Shown piece after piece: positions 1-10,328 of a stretch of DNA of 28,754 nt. A model generated the notes under the pieces. That model ran no database searches, had not been told where the DNA came from, and worked only from the letters and a program-made list of their open reading frames with translations. The stretch's first letter is position 1. Every line of letters begins with the position of its first letter. Both the position numbers and the translations under genes were made by a program. This DNA is from Schoenoplectus triqueter (lineage: Eukaryota > Streptophyta > Magnoliopsida > Poales > Cyperaceae): NCBI GenBank assembly GCA_964058805.1, contig CAXKVV010001539.1:1-28754 (forward strand). The letters run 5' to 3'.

Positions 1-1064
1 CATTTGATTGGTACAAGTCAGCATAAGGCAGCACACGTGGCACAGTTAGTTATAGACATCTCAGCCAGTCATTAACTAGATCATTAGTGCTGAAGAACCA
101 ATTATTAAACAAACAACCAATCAAAATCTGCCACCTCAGCACATTAACACTAATCAACTGCTAACCCTACAGATCTAAACCCTTAAACCTTACAGGTGGG
201 ACCAAGTAGTCAGATAAATGAGAGTGGGAGTATGAAGACCAAGTCCACCTATCCCGGTCGAATACTCACCCCGCTCTCTCTTCTCCTTCTTCTCCTCGCG
301 CGCGTGAGTCTGCTTCTTTCCATGGCGTCTCATCATTGTGAAAGCTTTAAAGACAGATGACATACATTAATGAATCGATCGGAGAAGCTAGAACAGAGAG
401 ATAGCGATAAAAGGGAAATTAAACAACACACCTACCTCAACTCGAGTTGAAACAACAAAAGTGCACTTCTGTTGAATGCAATTGAGTGCTTTAAGCACTA
501 AATTGAGCACAGAGACAGCTTGATTATACTTAGGCGATGTCAATTAACAAGCAATTATGAAGAAATTGAGCAAAGGGAAAGCCCGGAGATTGAGAGTTGT
601 CGAGGGCAGCGGCGAAGAGGCAAGCTTGATAGACGATTCAAAGATCAAATTGAGTGATCAAAGAGCTTATTCAGATCAAGGCGATGCTAGTTAGCATGAA
701 CTGAGTGAGCAATTGAGTGAAAGATTGTGAATTTGGCCAAGAGAAGAGACGGGTTAGAAATGTAACTCAGGAATTAGATGAAGAACTGTGCAATTGGAAG
801 TGAAAGAAAGCTAGCATTGAGATGGAGGTATTTAAATACGATTTGCTGAGGTAGGGCCTACTTGTCAATTAGAGTATGCGCTGAATTGGAGTCAATTGAA
901 GTAGCGGCACAGTCAAAGTAGTAACAGAAAACGGTTAGGGAAGAAACACAAATTCATCACAACCGTTCAGGCATGAAGAGTGAAGGGTGGAGATCTGTAC
1001 AAGCTGGCAATCCAAGTGAAAAGCATCTAACCAATTACAAACAAGAGAGTGGCCGGTTCTAGCC

Positions 1065-1072
1065 TATATAAG
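1065..1072 (+). promoter_or_regulatory. Putative TATA box of giant LTR copy 1
   Basis: TATATAAG lies in a context similar to TATATAAA at 12996 in copy 2. The distance from TATA to the LTR end is similar in both (about 4.0 and 4.2 kb). If used, transcription would start near 1095-1105, so the U3 part is what lies before it and R-U5 would be about 4 kb. No start-site data are available. Confidence 0.5.
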
Positions 1073-1447
1073 CTGATTAGAAAAAAGAAAAAAAAGGAGG
1101 GGAGAGAGAGGAGAAATTAGCATAGAGCATACACCCACACACACCCACTAATAACTACTCAGTGAAAAGAGAGAGGGAGACTGTGAGATTCAACGAGAAA
1201 TCTACCCAATTTGAGCTACTGTTTTGAATCTGAAGGTAATTAGCAATGTTCATCAGTTTAATCAGTGTTTTCTTGACATTTCTTTCTCTAGAACTAAGCT
1301 TAAAATGTTCAATTCATGTTTGTTAAGTGATCAATTGAATTTTCTTTTTTGATTCTTGTGGTTTCTTTTGAAAATTTACTTCTTTTTCTTCTCCCTTTAC
1401 TGTTTTTTTCTTTAAAGAACGATAATCAATATCAATTGACTGTGTTT

Positions 1448-2410
1448 CAGTGAGCCACTGGCCTAATCACAAGGTGATTAGTGAGCCTTTAGGCCTGAAC
1501 CAGCTGCAAAGATCAAGGACTCACAATTTAAGTTTTACTGTGCCGATTTTCATTGAGAGTTTTCACCTTTGATCAATTCTCTTACTTCTAATTAGTTAAT
1601 AATTGAGAGATAGAAGTTTATCATCTAGTAATTACTTTGATTAGGTCATTATAGTTGCTAAGAATCTGTCCGAGTTGTGAAATTTTCATTGTAAATACAC
1701 TGATTTCAATGAAATCAATATATCGCTAACTGTCAACAGTCAAATTGAGCAAGATTACCTGACTCTCAGTGAGTCACTGGCCCTAGCTTAAGCTGGGTGT
1801 GCCTATAGGCCTGAGATGTGTTAATTGAGTATGAAAACTCAGTCAGCGTCAAGAATTCAAAGGAAGATCAAAACCGGTACCAGCTGGTATGATACATCGA
1901 TGAGATGTATTGTGTTCCAACGCAGTTGTAAACAAAGAAGAACCCCTACACTCATCTCACATTACACTAGTATTACAAGGCGATGTATATTGTCCTTGTA
2001 ATTTGTCAAAACACTAACCAATTTTGCTGAATTATATCTTGACACCATGAATCGCAATCGGCTTCGAGCTTTGAGAACATCTGACTCAGTGAGCCACTGG
2101 CCCTAGCTTATACTAGGTGAGCCTTTAGGCCTGAGGGGTGAGAATTAAGGATGCTAATTCACTAAGCATCAAAGAATTGTAAAGGATTGGACTGGTACCG
2201 ATCGGTACTATACGATACCAAGCAAGGCTGCGCTTCAGCATAGTAGAAGACAAGAAAGAATTTCATTTTCCACATCAGATCACTCAAATACACTGAGGCG
2301 ATGCTCAACAAGTTTGCAATTGTCAAGAATTTTGGTTAATTCTAACGAATTTGGAAGAGAAACCATCTCGGTACCGATCCCAATTGGTACACCTCAGCTG
2401 GTACTATTGT
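1448..2410 (+). repeat. Three diverged ~320-bp tandem repeats with a triple-hairpin module
   Basis: A ~51-bp module occurs at 1448-1498, 1765-1815 and 2085-2135, spaced about 320 bp. Each contains three small hairpins in a row: G(C/T)C-ACT-GGC, then a variable stem, then GCCT-NN-AGGC. Sequence after modules 2 and 3 is also alignable (an AAGAATT part, then a GGTACC palindrome part), so the whole ~320-bp unit is repeated. The third copy includes the 14-bp palindrome GTACCGATCGGTAC. Copy 2 of the LTR has no clear counterpart of the module. Confidence 0.65.
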
Positions 2411-2939
2411 ATGGTATCAACCATCATATGGATCCCCGATCGGACATGATAGAGAGATTCCACACACTAAGATGACTCTAATGTACTAGTCTGATCGGAG
2501 GAGAGGATCTCCAATCACCGAAAACACCACGTTGCATGAATCCTAAAGCATCGATAAGTCGGAGGTGCAGAAGAGTTCCTCTGCACAACTATTGAAGTAT
2601 TCACGAATCTTGAAGGTTCATCGGCGCATGTGATCTGTCAAGAGTTTAAGGGATTAAAACAGGAAGAAGATCTGGGCCTTAGATCAATTAAACACGTATC
2701 TTAGCTAAATCCATTGGTCCAAGTACATTTGAACATTTGAATAAGAACTCTGCACTAATCTCAGCATGATCCAACGGGCTATATTAAATGCTGCAGAGTA
2801 AGAGCCGGCCCAACTCAGAGAAAGTAAAAGGAAAAATAAACTGGGCCCAACAGCAATAAATAAGAGAAAATAAAATTCGGCCAAATCCATTAAAGCCCAA
2901 CTGTCAATTAATAACAAAAAATATAAAGTAAATAGTGAA

Positions 2940-3410
2940 TAAATCATTTGGAGGCTCTCCTAAACTCCAAATTGACTCAAATTTGTTTCTAATTTTTTTT
3001 TTGTTTTTCATAGTATTTTTTTATGTTAAACCATTTCAATTTTAAGAATTTTACTGTACTGAAACAATTTAAAAGCAAAATAACATTGTTTGCTTTTTCC
3101 TATTTGACCAAGCTTTAACTTGCTATTTTGGCTATTAAAAAAAATCCTAAAAATTCAAATAAAATTCTGAATAATAGCCAGCTATTTTTCTATTATTTTT
3201 GTAAGTAATTTTCTACAAAAATAAAGAGAGTTAAAAATAAAAATGAAATTACCTTTGTAATTGAGACAATAATAAAAAGGTATTATCTTGTTAATAAAAT
3301 CAATAATAAATGCAATAATCCTTTTGTATTTTAAAGGTGATAAGCTCACACAAGGAGTGTAGAGTAACAGAGTATTTTTGCACAAGTAATACAACACCTA
3401 TAACAGTCAG
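2940..3410 (+). other. AT-rich tract of LTR copy 1
   Basis: A low-complexity AT-rich stretch aligns with the start and end of the much longer AT-rich tract at about 14280-15560 in copy 2. Both begin with the same block around CTCAAATTTGTTTCTAA. Two short ORFs here (2705-2947 and 3182-3397, minus strand) are hydrophobic only because of the AT bias and are not called as genes. Confidence 0.6.
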
Positions 3411-3420
3411 CTAGTAACAA

Positions 3421-4744
3421 TTAGGACGAGAACATCCTAACGCCTGCCAAGAAGACAACTGAGACTGTAACATCAACACAACAAGTGTGTTGGCCTCAAA
3501 AGAAGAACATTATGATGTCTGAAAAGGTGACATCATAATGACTGAGATTAATGATCCATTGATCATTAATACACTGACTGCCTCTCAAGGTTGGCAGTGT
3601 ACAGATAATGGACTAAGCTACTTGTAAGCCCATAATCTGACCAGGTTAGGTGAGTTGAACTAAATTGTCTAGAAACTCACTCTCTGATAAACTTGTCTCA
3701 ATATTAGATCAGCCAAGTGTTCAGAGTCTAATTTTGTGTACAAAGTAACCCTGAATCTATGAATCGGCCAAGCGCTCAGAATTTATGATTTAGGAGATCA
3801 AGTAAGACAATTGTAGGGACTCTGTCCACTGTCTACTGACCTTGTGACATGAACAAGTACTTCATGACCAGTCAAGCTAGTAAGATCAAACTAATCCGTC
3901 GATAAGTTTATCTTCTAATCCAGAGGATCAAATCGTTCTGTAGTAGATTCGTCCTCAAAATAGTGGAATGAATCGTTCTGTAGTAGGTTCTTTCACTAAC
4001 ACACGCCTCAATGTCAAATTGGCTCAGCGCTTCAAATTTGACTTTGTGTGCGATTGTGTCCCTAGGTTTATGAATCCGTTTAGTGCTTGGAGTTCATGAT
4101 CTAGAAGATCGGTGAGATGAAACAAGTGGGCTAAATCCACCCATCTCCTGATTCACCAACCTCAAGATCAACCGGCTAAGTGTTTTGAGTTGTATTTTGT
4201 GTGATTGGTTATTGACTAGCAAAGATTGAACCAATCTGTAGTAGGTTCATCTTCTAGATCAATTAAGGTCGAGTCGATCTGTTAGTAGACTCACCTTCCA
4301 TCCCTTCGTAGAGATTGATCTGATCTGTTAGTAAGGTCGTCTCTCGAAGTGGTAAAGATTGAACTGATCTGTAATAAGTTCATCTTTCTCTATCACATAA
4401 TGAACTGATCTGTTAGTAAGTTCATCTGTACCTATCATCAACCAGCGAACTGATCTGTAGTAAGTTCGTCTATCCACACTCTATGAAGGTTGAATCGATC
4501 TGTTAGTAGATTCAATCTACACTGTATCTGAATCCATGAACTAATCTGTAATAAGTTCATCTGTATCCTTGTTTCCAAACCCCGAACTGATCTGTTGGTA
4601 AGTTCGTCTGTCAACGCTCTATGAAAGTTGAATCGATCTGTTTGTAGATTCAATTTGCACTACACCCTAAAGATAGAACTGATGTGTTAGTAAGTTCACC
4701 TTCTGTCATTCCTTCCTCACTGAACTGATCTGATCGTAAGTCCA
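3421..4744 (+). other. Hairpin train in R-U5 of LTR copy 1
   Basis: At least two dozen short hairpins lie head to tail. Examples: 3421-3440 (TTAGGA/TCCTAA, loop CGAGAACA); 3474-3492; 3508-3540 (12-bp perfect stem CATTATGATGTC with its complement); 3547-3570 (10-bp perfect stem); 3754-3790, 4013-4042, 4062-4104 and 4164-4198 (14- to 16-nt loops around AGCGCT or AGTGCT); 3848-3866 (CATGAA/TTCATG). From 3882 to 4744 about fifteen hairpins share a loop like GATCTGTTAGTA or a one-base-shorter form. Most have a 5-bp inner stem. In many, one unpaired base on the 5' side separates it from a 3- to 8-bp outer stem. Stems differ between hairpins but stay complementary. Pairing was read by eye and no folding energy was computed. 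Confidence 0.75.
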
Positions 4745-4827
4745 GAGTGTTTTGCAGTGACCCTGATCACGGAAACACGTGACCACTTGACCATCATTTA
4801 ATTATACTATTTGCTTCTCCCTTTTAA

Positions 4828-5073
4828 AGATCCAGAGGTGCCTCGAGGTTAACAGCCCAGGGTAATTAACGGTGGGGGCTTGCGCCCACCGGAATCTACA
4901 AGAACTCACAATCACTAAAAACCCCCTAAACGTACATTCAAATTGGTCTAAACAGTAGGATTAACCGGCGTTAAATAAATGCACGCTTGGGAGGGATTTC
5001 TGTGTCCTTCTTCCGCATCCCATCGCCAACGCCACGTTGAGGCGGTGCGGAGCGCGCGAAAAAGGGTCGCACA
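4828..5073 (+). other. Conserved 3' end of U5, LTR copy 1
   Basis: This is the best conserved part between the two giant LTRs (matching 16985-17223). It contains the hairpin CGGTGGG/CCCACCG with an 8-nt loop at 4870-4891, identical in both copies. An A-rich run follows (CACTAAAAACCCCCT), then a GC-rich end closing with GTCGCACA. In copy 2 the primer-binding site starts 6 bases after this end, which fixes it as the true LTR terminus. Confidence 0.75.
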
Positions 5074-8000
5074 GTACCGCCCAAAACTAGTCCTGGAGCG
5101 CAAAACATGAATACGGGACCCATCGCCCTCAGAAACGCCGAAAATGAGACTTGGCGTACAAAACATGAAGATGAGACCCGACGCACTCAGCACCGCTGAA
5201 AACATATCCTCAATACTGCCGAAAATGGGACCTATCGCCCTCAATACTGCCGAAAATTAGTCCGGTAGCGCAAAACATGAAAACGGGTCCCGACGCCCTC
5301 GGTATCACTGGAAACGACTCCGACAGCTCAAAACATGAAATCAGCAGCCGACACCCTCGTTACCACCAAAAACGAGTCTGGGAGCGCAAAACATGAAAAA
5401 GGGTCCTGACGCCCTCGGTACCGCCAAAAACAAGTCCGGGAGCGAAAAACAAGAAAATGGGACCCGACGCCCTCGGTACCGCGGGAAACGACTCCGGGAG
5501 CGCAAAACATGAAAATGGGACCCGACACCCTCGGTACCGCCGAAAATGATTCCGAGCGCGCAAAACATGAAAACGGGACCCGACGCCATCCGTTCCGTCG
5601 AAAACGTGTCCGGGAGCGAAAAAACAAAAACGGGACCCGTCGCCCTCGGGACCGCCGAAACTAGTCCGGGCGCGCAAAACATTAAATCGTGACACTACGC
5701 ACTCGACACTGCCGAAAATATGACCAGGAGCGCAAAACATTAAAATGGGACCGGACACCCTCGGTACCGCCGAAAATATGTCCGGGAGCGTAAAACATGA
5801 AAACGGGAGCCGACGCCCTCGGTACCGTCGAAAACGAATCTAGGCGCGCAAAACATAAAAACGGGGGTCTACGCCCTCGGTACCGTCGAAAATGAGTCCG
5901 GGAGCCAAAAACTTGAAAATGGGAGCCGACGCCCTCGGTACCGCGGGAAATTAGTCCGGGAGCGCAAGGCATGAAAACAGGAGTCGACGCCCTCGGTACC
6001 GTCGAAAACAAATCCGGGTGCGCATAACAAGAAAACAGGACCCTACGCCCTCGGTACCGCCGAAAATGAGTCCGGAAGCGCAAAACATGAAAATGGGACC
6101 CGACGCCCTCGGTACCGCGGGAAATTACGCCCGGAGCATTAAGCATGAAAATGTGACCCGACACCCTCGTTTTCGCAGAAAATAAGTCTAGGCGCGCAAA
6201 ACATGAAAATCGGACCCAAAGCCCTCCGTACCGTCGAAAATGAGTCACAACGCGCAAAACATGATAACAGGAACCGACACCCTCGGTACCATCGAAAATG
6301 AATCTAGGCGCGCAAAACATGTAAACGACACCCGACGCCCTCGATACCGTCGAAAAAGAGTCCAGGACCGCAAAGCATGAAAATAGGACCCGACTCCTTC
6401 GGTTCCGCCGAAAATGAGTGCGGGAGCGCAAAACATGAAAAAGGGACCCGCCACTCCCGGTGCCACCGAAAACGAGTTCGGGAGCACAACATTAGAAAAC
6501 AGGACCCTACGACCTCGGTACCATCGAAAACGGGACCTGTCGCCCTCAATAATGCCGAAAATGAGTCCGGGAGCGCAAAACATGAAAATGGGTCAAGACG
6601 CCCTCGGTATCGCGGGAAACAACTTCGGGAGCTCATAACATGAAATAAGGAAATAACGCCCTCGTTACCGCCAAAAACTAGTCCGGGAGCGCAAAACATG
6701 AAAACAGCACCCGAGCCCACGATACCGCTGAAAACGAGTTAGGGAGCGTAAAACATGAAAATGGGAGCGGACGCCCTCCGACCGCCGAAAATGAGTCAGG
6801 AAGCGCAAAACATGAAATTGGGACTCGACGCCCTCGGTACCGTCGAAAATGATTATGTGCGCGCAAAACTTGAAAATGGGACCCGACGCACTCGGTACCG
6901 TCGAAAATGAGTCCCGAAGAGCAAAACATGAAAATGGGACCCGACGCACTTGGTATCGCTGAAAACGTGTCCGGGAGCGCAAAACATAAAAAAGGGGTCT
7001 CGACGCCCTCGGTACTGCCGAAAATGAGTCTGCGAGCGGAAAACAAGAAAATGGGGCCCAACACCCTCGGTACCGCGGGAAACGACTCCGGGAGCGCAAA
7101 ACATGAAAACGGGACCCGGCACCCTTGGTACCGCCGAAAACGAGTCCGAGCGCGCAAAACATGAAAACGGGACCCGACCGCCGAAAACGGGTCCGGGAGC
7201 GCAAAACATGAAAACGGGACTCGACTCCCTCGGTACCATCGAAAATGATTATGTGCGCGCAAAACATGAAAATGGGACTTGCCGCACTCGGCACCGCCGA
7301 AAATGAGTCCCGGAGCGCAAAACATGAAAACGGGACCAACGCACTTGGTATCGCCGAAAACGTGTCCGGGAGCGCAAAATATGAAAAAGGGTCCCGACAC
7401 CCTCGGTACCGTTGAAAATGAGTCCGGGAGCTAAAAACAAGAAAATGGGACCCGGCGCCCTTGGTACCGCGGGAAACGACTTCGGGAGCGCAAAACATGA
7501 AAACGGGACCCGGCACCCTCGGTACCGCCGAAAACGAGTCCGAGCGCGTAAAACATGAAAACGGGACCCGACGCCATCCGTTCCGTCGAAAACGTGTCCG
7601 AGAGCGCAAAACATGAAAACGGGACCCGTTGCCCTTGGTATTGTTGAAAACGAGTCTGGGAGCGCAAAACATGAAAATAGGAGCTGACGCCCTCGGTACC
7701 GTCGATAACGAATCCTGGCGCGCAGAACATAAAAACGGGAACCTACGCCCTCGGTACCGCTGAAGATGAGTCTGGAAGCGCAAAACTTTAAAATGGGACC
7801 CGATGCCCTAGGTACCGCGGGAAATTACTCTTGGAGCGCAAAGTAAGAAAATGGGACCCGGTACCCTCGTTTCCGCCGAAAACGAGTCTGGGCGCGTAAA
7901 ACATAAAATCCGGACCCGACGCCCTCCGTACTGTCGAAAACGTGTCCGGAGAGCAAAACATGAAAACGGGTCCCGTCGCCCTCGGGACCGCCGAAAACTA

Positions 8001-8559
8001 GTTTGGGCACACAAAACATGCAAACGGGACCCAACGCACACGGTACTACCGAAAACATATCCGGGAGCGCAAAACATCAAAACGTGACCCGACGCCCTCG
8101 GTACCGTCAAAAATGAGTACGAGCGCGCAAAACATGAAAATGGGAGCTGACACCCTTGGTACCGCCCAAAACTAGTCCTGGAGCCAAAACATGAATACGG
8201 GACCCATCGCCCTCGGAACCGCCGAAAATGAGACTTGGCGCACAAAACATGAAGATGAGACCCGACGCACTCAGCACCGCCGAAAACATGTTCGGGAGCG
8301 CAAAACTTGAAAACGGGATCCGACGCCCTCCACACCCCTGAAAATGTGTCCGGGAGCGCAAAACATGAAAACGGGACCCGATGCCCTCGGTACCGCCGAA
8401 AACGAGTCCGGGTGCGCAAAACATGAAAATGAGACCCGACGCCCTCGATACCATTGAAAAAGAGTCCGGGACCGCAAAACAGGAAAATAGGACCCGACGC
8501 ACTCGGTACCGCCGAAAACGAGTGCGGGAGCGCAAAACATGAAAATGAGACACGTCACC
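5074..8559. repeat. 58-bp GC-rich tandem satellite, left block (~60 copies)
   Basis: The block is a tandem array with a 58-bp period. Each monomer carries GGGACCCGACGCCC, then GGTACCGCCGAAAACGAG, then GGGAGCGCAAAACATGAAAA, with many point variants. By hand count the consensus is about 62% GC and rich in CpG, and many variants are C-to-T or G-to-A. Rare variants recur at long distances: 5075-5215 resembles 8150-8290 (offset about 3075), and 5231 onward resembles 6536 onward (offset 1305), which shows higher-order repeats. The first bases, GTACC, fit the satellite register, so LTR copy 1 inserted inside a monomer. The consensus has no stop codon in any minus-strand frame, so long meaningless ORFs appear there. 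Confidence 0.95.
8555..8559. repeat. Target-site duplication of the copia element, left (TCACC)
   Basis: TCACC directly precedes the TGTTAG start of the 5' LTR and is repeated at 23961-23965 after the 3' LTR. Joining the flanks and keeping one TCACC restores a 58-bp satellite monomer in register. Confidence 0.95.
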
Positions 8560-8695
8560 TGTTAGTGTTGTAGTGATCTAGTAGCCAATCATTGGATGAT
8601 TGTATTTAGTTTCATGTAAAAGGATGATATATTTGATATTTCATTTGTTCCTTGAGTATTCATTGTTTATATTTTGAGTTGGACTTCAAATGTGA

Positions 8696-8698
<3 letters not shown>

Positions 8699-8728
<30 letters not shown>
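8699..8728. repeat. AT dinucleotide microsatellite, (AT)15
   Basis: This uninterrupted AT run inside the 5' LTR corresponds to (AT)13 at 22345-22370 in the 3' LTR. The difference arose after insertion. Confidence 0.95.
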
Positions 8729-8731
<3 letters not shown>

Positions 8732-9866
8732 ATTATAATGAAAAACTCTAAAAGTCCCTAATCCGTTAATTATCTAGGAACAATAATTAACACAAATGGA
8801 TTAGTATGTAAGTTAAGTGTTGATCGTGTTTCACAGATCACTCGATAAGGAGTTATCAGCTTAATTACACAAATAGCATGTTGGACATGTTATTGGACAT
8901 GACCCATGTTGAAATACTATAAAGATTGTGTTTGATGTCATTAGTATTTCATTTGGATGCTAATTCTTAGGTTGAGACAAATGATCTTCTTATACGTCTG
9001 ATTTGCATTTGTGGATATCGTCTAACGTTGTCCGTAACTGGCAGCCATAAGGGCTTTATCTCAGTGTACGTCTTTCGTATGAAGGGGATGCATGAGTCAA
9101 GAAGACCGATGTCTCTCTCGTTTGTCGACGGGAGTGATGATATCCAACTAGGTGCACATAGTATACGAATGCATTGCAATGGATGACATGATCTTGCCTT
9201 GCAACATTCGGGATATCATAGGACATAGAATAAGCATGAGGCAATTATCGTTGCCTAGGACCGGGATATAAGTACCGCACTCATGTCTGAATTATTTAGG
9301 GGTTGTGATGCATATTGCTGGGTGCCGCTCACAATCTATGAGATTAAGGGGTTTAATCTCATTGCTAAATAATTTAGGTCCCAAAGGGTCACACCGTGAA
9401 AGGATTGTGCCTCTATTCATTCCTTGATCATTTAATATGTTGGACATATTAAATTGAGTCTTAAACATGAGATATATATAGTCATAGAAAATGACTAATT
9501 AATTATATTTATCAAATGGTTTGATAAATAGGCTGAAATTATGAAAACGATGCAAAAACAGCCCGGTTCAGCCCCATTCGACTTTCATTCGGCCCAAATA
9601 CCCATAGTGCAAGACACCTCACTATTCTGGACACATGAAGCCCAACTAGGGCCCTTCTAATGGCTGCACATGGCCTAAAGTAGTGGGTGGTTATGTCAAA
9701 ACGTGGGTAGAAGGCATGGCTGAAGTTGGGAGCTGTTTTGCCACGTTTTCAGCAGTTTTTCAGCAGTTTTTCGGCAGTTTTTTTTGCTGTTTTGGGCTGT
9801 TCTCCACTCTAGAACGTGGGGAGACTACCTAGGGACATGGGAGAGGAGTCTCCTGCCTTGGGGCTC

Positions 9867-9874
9867 TATAAAAG
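9867..9874 (+). promoter_or_regulatory. TATA box of the copia 5' LTR
   Basis: TATAAAAG in a GC-rich setting, unchanged in the 3' LTR at 23499-23506. Transcription would start about 30 bp downstream, near 9895-9905, which would mark the start of R. Confidence 0.7.
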
Positions 9875-10328
9875 GAGGCCTAGGCAGCCAAGAAACCCAT
9901 CGATCTTTCACTTACGCGCGCGGAAGCTCTGCTGAATTTCTGCCGCGTATCTCATGTGTTGAGACCCATCTTCCACCAGATTTTTCACATAGATTAAAGG
10001 AGTTTAATCACAGTGGTGTGGAGGAGATCAAGGAGAGTCTCCCTAGCATCCTAGCAAGTGCGAAGGAGATCGGATAGTGGGCTGCCTCGGTGGATACCTT
10101 GGAGGGCGCCTACGCTTGGTGTCATTGCAGGTACCGGTGCAAATCGAGCGAGAAGGAGACTACCCCGAGCCTCCCTGAAGACTCACGCATCAAAGGTACA
10201 ATAGTTTAGTCTAGATCTATGATTTTGGTTCAGTTTTATCACATGCAAGATCCTTGTTTGAATTGTGCACCGAAAAATTTAAAATTCCGCATGTTCGTGT
10301 ACTTGCTTGTTCAAACTAAATTCCAACA

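Larger units (their letters stand above)
1..5073 (+). mobile_element. Giant gypsy-like LTR, copy 1 (5' end outside window)
   Basis: This is the 3' 5.07 kb of a very long LTR related to the one at 10987-17223. The two share, in the same order, a TATA box, a GGTACC-rich part, an AT-rich part (about 2940-3300), a hairpin train (about 3421-4744) and a nearly identical 3' end (4828-5073) that finishes GTCGCACA. The LTR ends in CA at 5073 and the next base starts 58-bp satellite. No primer-binding site follows, so this is a 3' LTR or a solo LTR, not a 5' LTR. Copy 2 has about 2.0 kb before its TATA box and copy 1 has 1.06 kb, so about 1 kb probably lies beyond the window. No protein-coding region was recognised; short ORFs here are not credible. 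Assignment to the Tat/Ogre-type gypsy branch is inferred from LTR size and the copy 2 primer site only. Confidence 0.8.
8560..10328 (+). mobile_element. 5' LTR of the copia element (1769 bp)
   Basis: The LTR starts TGTTAG and ends CCAACA, with TGTT/AACA as the terminal inverted repeat. It matches 22206-23960 almost throughout. Length differences are explained by (AT)15 here against (AT)13, one A, and one extra 11-bp TTTTTCAGCAG-type unit here, which together give the observed 14 bp. The U3 region contains the TATA box at 9867. ORFs inside it, such as 97 codons at 9784, have no recognisable domain and are not called. Confidence 0.95.

Noticed and set aside
2705..2947. 80-codon hydrophobic minus-strand ORF as a membrane protein
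   Set aside because: It lies in LTR sequence, and the hydrophobicity comes from AT-rich composition.
3508..3570. miRNA precursor
   Set aside because: The stems are too short and occur as a series of similar hairpins. A small-RNA role is not excluded, but nothing specific supports a miRNA.
5074..5215. Satellite as the internal tandem repeat of the gypsy-like element (3' UTR minisatellite)
   Set aside because: In Tat-type elements such repeats lie before the 3' LTR. Here the satellite follows the LTR terminus and is also interrupted by copia, so it is better explained as target DNA. Sequence left of the window could change this.
5074..8559. CRISPR-like array
   Set aside because: The repeats are contiguous 58-bp monomers with no unique spacers, in plant DNA.
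8967..9179. 70-codon minus-strand ORF present in both copia LTRs
   Set aside because: It is duplicated only because LTRs are duplicated, and there is no domain or start context.
9784..10077. 97-codon ORF in the copia LTR
   Set aside because: It spans the TATA box and start region of the LTR, is not kept as the same frame in the 3' LTR, and has no domain.
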